Assembly (NCBI RefSeq): GCF_029223865.1 | Contig: NZ_CP119520.1 | Coordinates: 4,464,001 to 4,528,000, forward strand | Origin: Telluria mixta | GTDB lineage: Bacteria; Pseudomonadota; Gammaproteobacteria; Burkholderiales; Burkholderiaceae_D | Reading direction: 5' to 3' | DNA length: 64,000 bases | Part shown: positions 7,620 to 15,782 of the stretch, piece by piece | Layout of the letters: each line of letters begins with the position of its first letter | Numbering within the stretch: the first letter of the stretch is position 1 | Notes under the pieces: model-generated | Seen by the model: only the letters and a program-made list of their open reading frames with translations | The model's database searches: none | What the model was told of the DNA's origin: nothing | Translations under genes and position numbers: made by a program

Positions 7620-8534
7620 ATGGTGGACATTACGTCGGCCGAAGGCATGAAAGGACACATTCCCGGACAACTCCTGCGGGAGCACAGGGCGCAGGCCGCG
7701 GATGACATCTACGTCGAGATCGCGACCCGCAGCGCCGTACAGGACGAGATCCTGGTTCCCGCGGTGCCGGAACCCATGCTGGTATGGATCGCGTCCGGGA
7801 GCGCACTGGTGCAGGAACGCCCGCTGGGCGGCGACTGGCTGGCGGTACCGGTCAAGCAGGGAGACTTCTACCTCACCACGTCGCCGTCTCCGGTCGAAAT
7901 GCGCTGGCACAGCACGTCCGCATTGCCGTTCAAGGTCATGCACGTGTATCTCGGACTGCAGTTATTCGCACGAACGGTGCAGGCGGCGACCGGTCGGACT
8001 CTCGCGGCGTTTGCGTTGCGCGAAGTGTCGGGGGAGCGCGACCCAGTGCTGAGCGGGCTGTTCGAGGCCCTTTACCTGAGCCTGAACGCGCCGCAACAGC
8101 CAGCGCAGGATTTTGTCCAGGGACTGGCGCAGGCGCTGGCGTCCCATCTGGTACGCCATTACGAGTCCGCACGTCAGGGACGGACCGGCATCCACGGCGG
8201 GCTCCCGGCGCACAAGCTGCACCGCATTATCGATGCGATGCGGGCGAATTTGGCCGAGCCTTTCGAACTCGCCTGCTATGCCGACATCGCCGGGCTCAGT
8301 GTCTTCCACTTCAGCCGCGTGTTCAAGCAGGCGACCGGTATGGCACCGTCGCGCTATCTGGTGCGGCTCAGGGTCGACGAAGCCAGGCGTCTGTTGTGCG
8401 AGACCGATCAACCCGTGGTCGATATCGGCTATGAGCTCGGGTACCAGAGCCCGAGTCACTTCTCGCAGGTGTTCCGGCAGACGACGGGCGTGACGCCCAG
8501 TGCGTATCGTACCGGCGGCCGCGCGGGCGCCTAG
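7620..8534 (+). CDS. AraC-family transcriptional regulator (cupin-type N-terminal domain)
   Basis: The 304-residue protein has an N-terminal cupin-like sensing domain (about residues 1-190) and a C-terminal double helix-turn-helix (about 200-300): LACYADIAGLSVFHFSRVFK, then MAPSRYLVRLRVDEARRLL and GYELGYQSPSHFSQVFR. The final PSAYR is standard. AGGAG lies eight bases before the ATG at 7620, whereas the longer frame from 7353 has no ribosome site. It is convergent with the LysR gene at 8531, their ends overlapping by four bases. Its effector and targets are unknown; the doxX-type gene lies divergently upstream. Confidence 0.88.
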   Translation: MVDITSAEGMKGHIPGQLLREHRAQAADDIYVEIATRSAVQDEILVPAVPEPMLVWIASGSALVQERPLGGDWLAVPVKQGDFYLTTSPSPVEMRWHSTSALPFKVMHVYLGLQLFARTVQAATGRTLAAFALREVSGERDPVLSGLFEALYLSLNAPQQPAQDFVQGLAQALASHLVRHYESARQGRTGIHGGLPAHKLHRIIDAMRANLAEPFELACYADIAGLSVFHFSRVFKQATGMAPSRYLVRLRVDEARRLLCETDQPVVDIGYELGYQSPSHFSQVFRQTTGVTPSAYRTGGRAGA

Positions 8535-9457
8535 ACGGCCGCGCCGGGCGGCAGCGTGTACGGGCTGTTGCGGAACAGTTCGAGCATCCAGTCGACGAAT
8601 ACGCGCACGCGAGCGCTCAGGTGGCGGTTCGCCGGATAGACGATGTAGATCGGGATCGCAGGCGCGCGCCAGTCTTCCAGGACCCGGACGAGTGCGCCGC
8701 TGTCGACATGGCGTCCGCAGATGAACGACGGCCCGTGCATGATGCCCAGCTCCGACAGCGTGGCCGCCAACAGGGCACCCGCCTCGTTGACCGATACGAA
8801 GTGCCTGCCCTTGACGGTCACCGACTCGCCGTCCCGTGCCAGCACGATCGGCTGCTGCCTGTTCGAGCCGGCAAACATGTAGCGGATCAGCTGGTGGCCT
8901 TCTTCGAGATCGTCCGGGTGGGCGGGTACGCCGTGGGCCTGCAGATAGCCCGGGGCCGCGCAAGCCATCTGGGGCAGGCTGCCGAGCTGGCGGGCGATCA
9001 GCGACGGGTCCGTCACCGAACCGGCCCGTATCACGCAATCCACACGTTCGCCGACGAGGTCGACGGGACGGTCCGTCGCCCCGATGTCGATCTGCACGTC
9101 AGGGTAGCGGGCATGGAATTGCGCCAGGGTCGGGATCAGCAGCAGCGACGCGACGGCCGTACCCATGTCGACGCGCAGGCGGCCGCGCGGGTGGCTGCGG
9201 GCGCGCGCCAGCTCGTCCTCGACCTCGTCCCATTCTTCCAGCAGGCGCGACATGCGCTCGTAGTACGCCACCCCGTCGCTCGTGGCCGACACCCGGCGCG
9301 TCGTGCGGTTGAGCAGCTTGATGCGCAGGTGCGCCTCCAGCGCCTGGACGAGCTTGGTCACCGTATTGCGCGGCAGTTGCAGCGAATCGGCGGCCCTGGC
9401 GAAACTTCCGGTCTCGACGACGCGCACGAAGGTACGCACGGCAGTGAGGTAATCCAT
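8531..9457 (-). CDS. LysR-family regulator divergent to a quinone reductase
   Basis: A 308-residue LysR protein: winged HTH at residues 1-60 (MDYLTAVRTFVRVVETGSFA, then LPRNTVTKLVQALEAHL and RTTRRV) and a periplasmic-binding-like effector domain of the CrgA subgroup (GRLRVDMGTAVASLLLIP; CVIRAGSVTDPSLIARQLG; PIYIVYPANRHLSARVRVFVDWM). AAGGAG precedes the ATG at 9457. It faces the quinone oxidoreductase at 9594 across 136 bases, the usual arrangement for a LysR protein controlling its neighbour in response to an electrophile or quinone. Confidence 0.9.
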   Translation of the reverse strand: MDYLTAVRTFVRVVETGSFARAADSLQLPRNTVTKLVQALEAHLRIKLLNRTTRRVSATSDGVAYYERMSRLLEEWDEVEDELARARSHPRGRLRVDMGTAVASLLLIPTLAQFHARYPDVQIDIGATDRPVDLVGERVDCVIRAGSVTDPSLIARQLGSLPQMACAAPGYLQAHGVPAHPDDLEEGHQLIRYMFAGSNRQQPIVLARDGESVTVKGRHFVSVNEAGALLAATLSELGIMHGPSFICGRHVDSGALVRVLEDWRAPAIPIYIVYPANRHLSARVRVFVDWMLELFRNSPYTLPPGAAV

Positions 9458-9479
9458 GATGTAGTCTCCTTGAGCGATG

Positions 9480-9550
9480 ATTATCACCCGTTTGGGAATA
9501 GTGCATGGAGATATTTTCGGTTTATCCCCAGTGTGATCGCTCCTAAGATG
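9480..9550. promoter_or_regulatory. Divergent control region of LysR and quinone reductase genes
   Basis: On the plus strand a TAAGAT hexamer (9544-9549) inside CCTAAGATGGACT resembles the -10 element seen before the doxX and pirin genes. Upstream is an AT-richer segment beginning GGGAATAGTGCATGGAGATA (from 9494), a plausible LysR-binding region. No good -35 is present. Confidence 0.4.
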
Positions 9551-9593
9551 GACTCATCGATTACCCACGCATTACCACCACAAGGAGCCCATC

Positions 9594-10562
9594 ATGAACC
9601 AGCACATCCGCATCACCGAAACCGGCCAGCCCTCCGTCATGCGTCTCGAAGACGCCCCCGCGATCGGCCAGCCCGGCCGCGGCGAGGTCCACCTGCGCCA
9701 CGAAGCGATCGGCGTCAATTTCGTCGACACGCTGTTCCGCTCGGGCGCTTTCGCCGTTCCGCTGCCGCTCGCCATGGGCGTGGAGGGCGCGGGTGTCGTG
9801 GTCGCCGTCGGCGAAGGCGTCACGAACGTCAAGCCCGGCGATCGTGCCGCTTACTTTTTCGCGTTCGGGGCATATTCCCGGGAGCGCCTGATCGACGCGC
9901 GCCACCTCGTCAAACTGCCGCGGCACGTGACGTCCGAAACGGCTGCCGCAACGTTCACGAAAGGCCTGACCGCCTGGATGATGTTGTTCGGTGCCCACCC
10001 GTTGCGCGCCGGCGAAACCGTGCTCGTCCACGCTGCCGCCGGCGGTGTCGGCTCGATGGTGGCGCGCTGGGCGAAGTCGCTCGGTGCGCGCGTCATCGCA
10101 ACGGCAGGCTCGATGGAGAAGGCGCTGCTCGTGAAATCCTGGGGTATCGACGACGTACTCCAGTCCGACGATCCCGAGCTCGCGCGGAAAATCCAGGCGC
10201 TGACGCGCGGGCGCGGCGTCGACGTCGTCTATGAACTGGTCGGGAAGTCGACGTTCGATCAATCGGTCGGGGCGTTGCGCGATGGCGGCCACCTGATCCA
10301 TGTGGGCAATGCGTCGGGCAGTCCGAGCGTGGACAAGGCACTGCTCGCGCGGCGCTCGATCCGCTACGTCCAGCCCAGCACGGGCCAGTACGTCGGGGAG
10401 CGCCAGGAGCTCGAACTGGCCAGCGCAACCCTGTTCGCAGCCATGCGCGACGGCATTTTCGGCGACGCCGCGCCTGCGCGCTACCGTCTCGACGATGCCG
10501 CCAGGGCGCACGAGGACATCGCCGCACGCCGGCTGACGGGTGCCGCGATCCTGGTGCCTTGA
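9594..10562 (+). CDS. Zinc-free NADPH:quinone oxidoreductase, medium-chain reductase family (QOR type)
   Basis: The 322-residue protein is a medium-chain dehydrogenase/reductase without the structural or catalytic zinc ligands, matching QorA-type NADPH:quinone reductases. Motifs are GVNFVDTLFRSG, MGVEGAGVVVAVGEGV, the cofactor loop VHAAAGGVGSMVARWAKSLG and GRGVDVVYELVG. The enzyme reduces quinones or alpha,beta-unsaturated carbonyls in the cytoplasm. AAGGAG lies nine to fourteen bases upstream of the ATG. The divergent LysR gene at 8531 is its likely regulator. Confidence 0.92.
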   Translation: MNQHIRITETGQPSVMRLEDAPAIGQPGRGEVHLRHEAIGVNFVDTLFRSGAFAVPLPLAMGVEGAGVVVAVGEGVTNVKPGDRAAYFFAFGAYSRERLIDARHLVKLPRHVTSETAAATFTKGLTAWMMLFGAHPLRAGETVLVHAAAGGVGSMVARWAKSLGARVIATAGSMEKALLVKSWGIDDVLQSDDPELARKIQALTRGRGVDVVYELVGKSTFDQSVGALRDGGHLIHVGNASGSPSVDKALLARRSIRYVQPSTGQYVGERQELELASATLFAAMRDGIFGDAAPARYRLDDAARAHEDIAARRLTGAAILVP

Positions 10563-10647
10563 TCGATGGCGTGGACGGCCCCGGCCAGTACTGGCTGTGT
10601 TACTGTGGCGGCCGTCCCGGTTTCAAACGCAGCCATCCCTCAAGACA

Positions 10648-11163
10648 ATGAACATTGATCCCGACATCCAGTTCCGCCCCGTCGGCGCGGACGAGTGGAG
10701 TGCATTCCAGACCCTGCGCCTGCGCTCGATTAGCGAGACACCGCTTGCCATCTATCCGACCCTTGCGGAGGAGTGCGATCGCAGCCCCGAGCAGATCATG
10801 GCGAAGATCGCGCCCACGCCTTGCCAGGTCGTGTACGGCGCTTATTGCGGCGAGACGCTGGTCGGTATCGCCGGTCTGCGCCGCGAGTCCCTGGTGCAAG
10901 TTGCGCACAAGGGCGTGCTGTGGGGCGTGTATCTGCATCCGGACTACCGGCGCGGCGGCGTGGCGCGCCGCCTGCTCGAGGCGCTGTTCGACCATGCGCG
11001 CGGGGAAGGCGTCACGCAGGTGCACCTCAACGTCAACGTCGAAAACGCCCGGGCCGCTCGTCTTTACCATTCGATGGGATTCGAAACCTATGGCCGGGAG
11101 CCGCGGGCCATGCGTGTAGAGGGTCGATATTACGACGAAGACCTCATGATGCTGCGGCTGTAG
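10648..11163 (+). CDS. GNAT family N-acetyltransferase
   Basis: A 171-residue single-domain GNAT protein that should transfer an acetyl group from acetyl-CoA to an amine. The acetyl-CoA loop is visible in GVYLHPDYRRGGVARRLLEA (motif A, RRGGVA) and the C-terminal motif B is NARAARLYHSMGFETYG. The end, EGRYYDEDLMML, is a common GNAT ending. The reading frame extends upstream to 10540, but that part overlaps the quinone reductase and lacks homology; the ATG at 10648 gives a normal-length protein. The acceptor cannot be inferred, and it is transcribed alone or with the upstream reductase. Confidence 0.87.
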   Translation: MNIDPDIQFRPVGADEWSAFQTLRLRSISETPLAIYPTLAEECDRSPEQIMAKIAPTPCQVVYGAYCGETLVGIAGLRRESLVQVAHKGVLWGVYLHPDYRRGGVARRLLEALFDHARGEGVTQVHLNVNVENARAARLYHSMGFETYGREPRAMRVEGRYYDEDLMMLRL

Positions 11164-11211
11164 GGCATGACAGGTTTATAGAAAAAGGCAATCTCTCCCG
11201 AGGAAATGGCG

Positions 11212-11240
11212 TTGGCCGACAGTGGCGGCCCGGCTACACT
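11212..11240 (+). promoter_or_regulatory. Predicted sigma-70 promoter for the Atu4866-domain gene
   Basis: TTGGCC (11212-11217) and TACACT (11235-11240) are spaced by exactly 17 bases, 30 bases before the start codon at 11270. A good match to consensus in a GC-rich context. Confidence 0.6.
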
Positions 11241-11269
11241 GCGCCATCGATTTTCACAGGAGGATATCG

Positions 11270-11533
11270 ATGACCATTGCGACGACATCCACGGCAATCC
11301 ATCCATTTGTCGGCATGTGGGTGACCGCCGACGGTTTCATCCGTCATGAACTGCTGCCCAACGGCCGTTACGACGAGGCCCGCGGCAAGGTGAGCAGCGC
11401 CTACCAGGGCAGCTACCGCGTCACCGGCAACCATATCGATTATGTCGACGATACGGGCTTCACCGCGGACGGCGACTTCCGCAACGATGTGCTGTATCAC
11501 GCCGGCATGGTCTTGTACCGCGAACGCGGCTGA
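11270..11533 (+). CDS. Atu4866-domain small protein
   Basis: The 87-residue protein fits the Atu4866 domain family, an Agrobacterium structural-genomics family of unknown function with a small beta-rich fold. Diagnostic segments are FVGMWVTADGFIRHELLPNG, RYDEARG, AYQGSYRVTGNHIDYVDDTG and the ending LYHAGMVLYRE. CAGGAGG sits seven bases before the ATG at 11270 and a good promoter precedes it. Homologues often lie beside AraC regulators and SDR genes, as here (AraC at 11537, convergent). Confidence 0.85.
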   Translation: MTIATTSTAIHPFVGMWVTADGFIRHELLPNGRYDEARGKVSSAYQGSYRVTGNHIDYVDDTGFTADGDFRNDVLYHAGMVLYRERG

Positions 11534-11536
11534 CCG

Positions 11537-12469
11537 TCACTGCATCGTGACGTAAGCGGATGCCGGTTGCGCCGGCATCTGGATCAGGGCGCTCTTCATC
11601 ACGGCCGCTTCGTGCGCGGGCGTACGGCCGAAGAAGCGCTTGAATTCGCGGCTGAACTGCGAGCTGCTTTCGTACCCCACCATGTGCGATGCCGTGGCCG
11701 CGTTCACGCCGTCCTGCACCATCAGCAGGCGCGCCTTGTGCAGGCGCGTCGTCTTCAAATACTGGATGGGCGTGGTGCGCGTCACCGCCTTGAAATGGGC
11801 ATGGAACGCCGCTACGCTCATCCCCGCATCGCTGGCGAGCGTCGCCACGTCGACCGGGCGGTCGTAGTTCGCGTGTATCCGCCTCAGCGCCTTGCCGATC
11901 CTGCCGAAGTGGCTTTGCTGGTTCAAGGCCGCATGGACCGCGCCGCCCTGCGGGCCAGTAAGCACGCGGTACAGCAGTTCGCGCACGATGCCGGGACCGA
12001 GGACGCGCGCGTCATCTTCCGAACCGAGCGCCTGCAACAGGCGCAGCAACGTATCGCTCATCGCGTCGTCCAGCGGCGTCGAACACATGCCGGCCGCCGC
12101 CGAGGGTTGCCGCCGATGCCGCGCATCCAGCAGCAGCACCAGTTCCGCGGCCAGCTTCAGGTCGATCGAGACGGCCACCGCCAGCATCGGCTCCTCCGGA
12201 CTGGCCTGGGTGTCGGACTCGAACGGCAGCGGCACCGACAGCACCAGGTAATGGTGCGGATCGTACGTGTAGACCGCGTCGTCGAGAAATCCGCGCTTGC
12301 GTCCCTGGCAGACGATCACGATACTCGGTTCGTACATGACGGGCACGCGCGTGATCGGCCCGTCCGCGCGCATGAAGCGCACGCCGTCCAGGCGCGACAG
12401 GGTATAGCCTTCCGATGGCGCATATTCCCGCACCATCCCAATGATGCGTTGCTGTCGTAGGTCGTCCAT
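11537..12469 (-). CDS. AraC-family regulator with AraC_N domain
   Basis: A 310-residue regulator with the AraC_N sensing domain (about residues 20-170: DGVRFMRADGPITRVPVMYE, then SIVIVCQGRKRG and HYLVLSVPLPFE) and a C-terminal double HTH ([60 protein letters not shown]). This type usually controls a divergent SDR or aldo/keto reductase gene. Here the divergent partner at 12573 has been almost entirely deleted, so the regulator may now lack its cognate target. The start at 12469 has no strong ribosome site; a longer frame to 12574 runs into the intergenic region. A truncated paralogue is at 5068. Confidence 0.88.
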   Translation of the reverse strand: MDDLRQQRIIGMVREYAPSEGYTLSRLDGVRFMRADGPITRVPVMYEPSIVIVCQGRKRGFLDDAVYTYDPHHYLVLSVPLPFESDTQASPEEPMLAVAVSIDLKLAAELVLLLDARHRRQPSAAAGMCSTPLDDAMSDTLLRLLQALGSEDDARVLGPGIVRELLYRVLTGPQGGAVHAALNQQSHFGRIGKALRRIHANYDRPVDVATLASDAGMSVAAFHAHFKAVTRTTPIQYLKTTRLHKARLLMVQDGVNAATASHMVGYESSSQFSREFKRFFGRTPAHEAAVMKSALIQMPAQPASAYVTMQ

Positions 12470-12516
12470 TGCGTTTTGGAGGATCAGGCAATGCGTGAAT
12501 AATATCCGATATTTCC

Positions 12517-12532
12517 GCTGCGCGAACGCAGC
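12517..12532. promoter_or_regulatory. Perfect inverted repeat in the AraC upstream region
   Basis: GCTGCG and CGCAGC are separated by CGAA. It is located between the AraC start and the divergent SDR remnant and could be an operator or a small hairpin. Confidence 0.35.
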
Positions 12533-12572
12533 CGATACTTCTCCCATCGTCAACGCACACAGGAGAAGCACC

Positions 12573-12684
12573 ATGACGCGATCAAGCCCGACGCCATCGC
12601 CCGCACCATCCAGTTCGCGATCGAACAGCCGGCCGACGTGGACGTCAGCGACATCATCGTCCGGCCGACCGCCAGCCCGTTCTG
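12573..12684 (+). pseudogene. SDR gene reduced to its start and last ~37 codons
   Basis: A good ribosome site and start codon (AGGAGAAGCACCATG) are followed within two bases, but out of frame, by DAIKPDAIARTIQFAIEQPA and DVDVSDIIVRPTASPF with a stop at 12684. That is the characteristic C-terminus of the short-chain oxidoreductases that pair with AraC_N-type regulators. The roughly 200 codons carrying the cofactor loop and catalytic site are missing. The simplest reading is an internal deletion that joined the extreme 5' end to the 3' end and shifted the frame. The intact AraC gene at 11537 is divergent to it. Confidence 0.72.
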
Positions 12685-12718
12685 AGCGAACTTGCCGGGT
12701 GGCGGTCGGTGGGCGATC

Positions 12719-13558
12719 TCACAGCTTGCCGGCTGCGCGCAGCTCGTTGCCGAGTTTTTGAATCCCGGCCTCGCCGCGTTCGAGCGCGGCCTGGCTGGTG
12801 TGCACGGAGTAGTAGCCGGTCACGAGCGGGTGCGGGTGCTTGGCGGCGGAACCGAGTACGAACCGGGTAGCGCCGCGGGCGATGAAGTCGAGCCGTCCTT
12901 CGCGCTCCTCGAACACCGCGATCTCACGCGACAACTGGCTGCCTGCGGTTTCCAGCAAGCCGTCGGCGACGGCCACCCAGGCGACGTCATGGCCGGCCGG
13001 CGGGACGTAGCTCCAGCGCTCGCCATCCTTGAGCGACACATCCAGGTAGTTGATGGGCGCACGCGGACGGATGGCGCTGGTGGCGCCTTCGTAGCTGCCG
13101 ATGACGACGCGTGCGGGACCGACCTTTTGCACCTGCTCCGGAGGAAGGTAAAGGCTCCGGGAAGGCCCGTTCTCGTCTTCCGGCGGCAGAGAAAGCCACA
13201 ACTGGAAGCCGCGCACAGCGCCGCCGGAGGCCGGTCCGCCTTCGTGCCAGACGCCGCCGCCGGCACTCATCCACTCGATGCCGCCGACCGGGAGGATCCC
13301 TTCGCTGCCGGTGGTTTCGCGGTATTCGAGAGCGCCGTCGAGGATCACCGTGACCGTCGCGATGCCCGAGTGCGGGTGCATGCCCATCTTGTGTTTGCTG
13401 GACTCGAGGTCGAACAGGTCGAGGAAGACGAAGGGCTTGATGATCTCGCCCACGACACCCGGGCTGGCAAGACGCGTTACGCCACCCCGGGTGGTGCCGT
13501 TGGTGCGATAGACGACGTTGCGATGGGTGGCGGTGAAGCGTTCGGCGATCGTGTTCAT
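12719..13558 (-). CDS. Pirin family protein
   Basis: A 279-residue bicupin of the pirin family. The N-terminal cupin keeps the metal-site pattern MHPHSGIATVTVILDG and the later GGVWHEGG with His and Glu, followed by GFQLWLSLPPEDE, typical of bacterial pirins (quercetin 2,3-dioxygenase-like, YhhW type). Such proteins bind Fe or Cu and either act as dioxygenases or as redox-sensing partners. AAGGAAG precedes the ATG. It is divergent to the LysR gene at 13678, and its promoter region matches that of the DoxX gene at 6713, so the three are probably co-regulated. Confidence 0.9.
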   Translation of the reverse strand: MNTIAERFTATHRNVVYRTNGTTRGGVTRLASPGVVGEIIKPFVFLDLFDLESSKHKMGMHPHSGIATVTVILDGALEYRETTGSEGILPVGGIEWMSAGGGVWHEGGPASGGAVRGFQLWLSLPPEDENGPSRSLYLPPEQVQKVGPARVVIGSYEGATSAIRPRAPINYLDVSLKDGERWSYVPPAGHDVAWVAVADGLLETAGSQLSREIAVFEEREGRLDFIARGATRFVLGSAAKHPHPLVTGYYSVHTSQAALERGEAGIQKLGNELRAAGKL

Positions 13559-13605
13559 GATGGCTTCCTTTCTTGTGCCGGCTGTGCGGCGTTTGTTGAA
13601 GTGAA

Positions 13606-13653
13606 GTCATCTTAGAAAGGATAGATCGATGCGAATAGCCTATATAATTCGAT
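13606..13653. promoter_or_regulatory. Pirin/LysR intergenic control region, twin of 7213-7260
   Basis: For the pirin gene (minus strand) TAAGAT at 13609-13614 is the -10-like element. After the same spacing as at 7213-7260 comes GAATAGCC, T, ATATAA, T, TCGAT (13633-13653, plus-strand reading). Within it GAAT and ATTC form an inverted pair. The LysR gene starts 25 bases further on, so this is the natural binding site of that regulator. Confidence 0.62.
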
Positions 13654-13677
13654 TTATAATATCCAAGGAGTAGATAG

Positions 13678-14586
13678 ATGCTCGACGGAATGTCCATGGA
13701 CCAGCTGCGCACGTTTATCGCCGCGGCGGATGAGGGGAGCTTCTCCGCGGCGGGCCGGAAGCTGCGCAGGGCACAATCCGTGGTGAGTCATACCCTGGCG
13801 AACCTGGAGTTGCAGGTCGGGTTTCCGCTGTTCGAGCGTACCGGCCGATATCCGGTGTTGACCGACGCCGGGCAGGCATTGCTCGAGCAGGCACGGAGCG
13901 CGGTCGGCAGCATGGACGCGTTCAAGGCGCGGGCACGCACGCTGGCCGAAGGTCTCGAACCGGAACTGGCGGTGGCGGTCGACGTCATGTTCCCCATCGC
14001 GACGCTGACCGCGGCGGTGCAGGGCTTCCAGCAAAGGTTTCCGACCACGCCCCTGCGCTTGTACGTGGAAGCGCTCGGCGCCGTGGTTCAACCGCTGTTG
14101 GCAGGGCAGTGCCGCATCGCGATCATCGGTTCCCTGCCGGACGTGCCCGCCGAATGTGCATCGGAGTATTTGACCGACGTCGCTGCCGTGACGGTAGTCG
14201 CCCCCCAGCATCCGCTGGCCGCGCACCAGGGAACGGTATTGCGTTCGGAAGTCGTCAAGCATGTGCAGTTGGTGCTGACCGACCGCTCGGCGTTGACGAC
14301 CGGACGCAACTTCGGTGTCGTCTCGCCGAACGTCTGGCGCCTCGCCGACCTCGGCGCAAAGCACGCGTTTCTCGCGGCGGGGCTGGGCTGGGGCCATATG
14401 CCCCTGCATATGGTGCAGGCCGATCTCGATGCGGGCAGGCTGGTTCGCATCACGCTCGAGACCAGCCCGACCGTGGGCCCGGGATTTTCGATGCACGCCA
14501 TCTACCGCAAGGAACAGCCGCCCGGGCCGGCAGGCCGCTGGTTCGTCCAGCGCCTGCGCCAGGGCGCGGATCCTGTCATGCCGTGA
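13678..14586 (+). CDS. LysR-family regulator (probable regulator of pirin and doxX genes)
   Basis: A 302-residue LysR protein: N-terminal winged HTH (MDQLRTFIAAADEGSFSAAG; AQSVVSHTLANLELQVGFPL; RTGRYPVLTDAG) and an effector-binding domain ending GPGFSMHAIYRKEQPPGPAG. AAGGAG lies nine to fourteen bases before the ATG at 13678; a second in-frame ATG is at 13690. It is divergent to the pirin gene. Because a near-identical promoter element occurs before the DoxX gene at 6713, this regulator probably also acts there. It is convergent with the SDR at 14576, the coding ends overlapping by 11 bases. Confidence 0.9.
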   Translation: MLDGMSMDQLRTFIAAADEGSFSAAGRKLRRAQSVVSHTLANLELQVGFPLFERTGRYPVLTDAGQALLEQARSAVGSMDAFKARARTLAEGLEPELAVAVDVMFPIATLTAAVQGFQQRFPTTPLRLYVEALGAVVQPLLAGQCRIAIIGSLPDVPAECASEYLTDVAAVTVVAPQHPLAAHQGTVLRSEVVKHVQLVLTDRSALTTGRNFGVVSPNVWRLADLGAKHAFLAAGLGWGHMPLHMVQADLDAGRLVRITLETSPTVGPGFSMHAIYRKEQPPGPAGRWFVQRLRQGADPVMP

Positions 14587-15454
14587 CCGAGGGGGCAGGG
14601 GGCTGCCATTGCCGCGCGTCGTCGTAAGCGCCGTCGGTAGCGACCCCTGCCGCACGCCATGCGTCCATCTCGGTACGCATCCGGTTCAGCTTTTGCGTGC
14701 CGGCCTCGAACGCGGCCGCTCCCGCCAGGAACCGCAGCGGAGGACGCGGATCGTTCGCCAGTTCGACCAATGCCCGGGCGAGCTTTGCCGGATCGCCGGC
14801 CTGGCGGCCGTTGCGTGCTTCGAACGTCGCGCGTATGCCGTCACGGACCGGGTTGTAGTCCTGCAGCCTTTCGCCGCCGACGCGCAGCGAGCGCGTGGAC
14901 AGGAAATCGGTACGGAAAGGGCCGGGTTCGACGATCGTCACCCGCACGCCGAACGGCGCCAGTTCCTCGGCGAGTGCCTCGGAAAATCCTTCGACGGCGA
15001 ATTTGCTGGCGCAGTACAAGGAACTGAATGCCGAGCCGCGCAGGCCCGCCAGTGACGACAGGTTGAAGATGTGCCCGTTACGGGCAAGGCGCATCGTCGG
15101 GAGCACGGCGCGCGTGACCTGCATCAGGCCGAACACGTTGCTGTCGAACTGGGCGTGGACGTCGGCGTCCGTCGTCTCTTCGAAGAAGCCGAGGTGGCCA
15201 TACCCTGCATTGTTGACAAGCACGTCGATTCCGCCGAATCGCTCGATGGCGGCATCGACCGCGGCCTGGATGTCGTCCTTGCGGGTAACGTCCAGGCGGG
15301 CCACGAGCAGGCATTCGCGTTCGCCGAGCGCCGCATGAACCTGTTCCGGATCGCGCCCTGTCGCAACCACGCAGTCACCCGCGGCCAGTGCGGCCCTGGC
15401 GATGTCGACACCGAGTCCACGGCTCGCTCCAGTGATGAACCAGCATTTTTGCAT
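14576..15454 (-). CDS. Short-chain dehydrogenase/reductase (SDR), oxidoreductase of the retinol/17-beta-HSD-like group
   Basis: The 292-residue protein starts MQKCWFITGASRGLGVDIAR with the cofactor loop, then VATGRDPEQV, LVNNAGYGHLGFFEE (NNAG), the catalytic Ser in NLSSLAGLRG and YCASK, then VTIVEPGPFRTDFL. The 'VVATGR...NNAGYG...EPGPFRT' pattern marks the long-SDR group annotated as oxidoreductase/SDR family NAD(P)-dependent. An AAGGAGG site precedes the ATG at 15454; the longer frame to 15514 is not supported. It stands alone upstream of a 328-base gap. Confidence 0.9.
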   Translation of the reverse strand: MQKCWFITGASRGLGVDIARAALAAGDCVVATGRDPEQVHAALGERECLLVARLDVTRKDDIQAAVDAAIERFGGIDVLVNNAGYGHLGFFEETTDADVHAQFDSNVFGLMQVTRAVLPTMRLARNGHIFNLSSLAGLRGSAFSSLYCASKFAVEGFSEALAEELAPFGVRVTIVEPGPFRTDFLSTRSLRVGGERLQDYNPVRDGIRATFEARNGRQAGDPAKLARALVELANDPRPPLRFLAGAAAFEAGTQKLNRMRTEMDAWRAAGVATDGAYDDARQWQPPAPSVTA

Positions 15455-15782
15455 GATGTCCTCCTTGTGAATGAGGCCATGATACGGACGTGCCGCGCTG
15501 GCCGAAATGCGCATTCCTCGGAGGCTGTTGCCTGTTTCTACAAAGGCTGTTCAACAGAATGTAGCGCCGACAAGACGGTACGCCAGACAGAACTTCTGCT
15601 TCATCGATGAGATTGCGAGAGTCTGGTCATCTTAAATAGGATTAGGCAATTAGTCTAAACGATCCTGTTATCGCAGTTTGTGTCCGCGCTCATACACTTC
15701 TTTTCACGGTAGAGGGAACTCCATGTCCTTCGAATCAGCTACTTGGGACTCTATCCCGGACTATTTTTTAGAGAGGTGAAAA
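15455..15782. other. Intergenic region, no gene recognised
   Basis: Markedly AT-richer than its surroundings, especially 15600-15700 (around CATCTTAAATAGGATTAGGC). It must hold the promoters of the SDR at 14576 and the lipocalin-sized secreted protein at 15783, but no convincing -35/-10 pair, repeat or small ORF was found. Confidence 0.5.
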
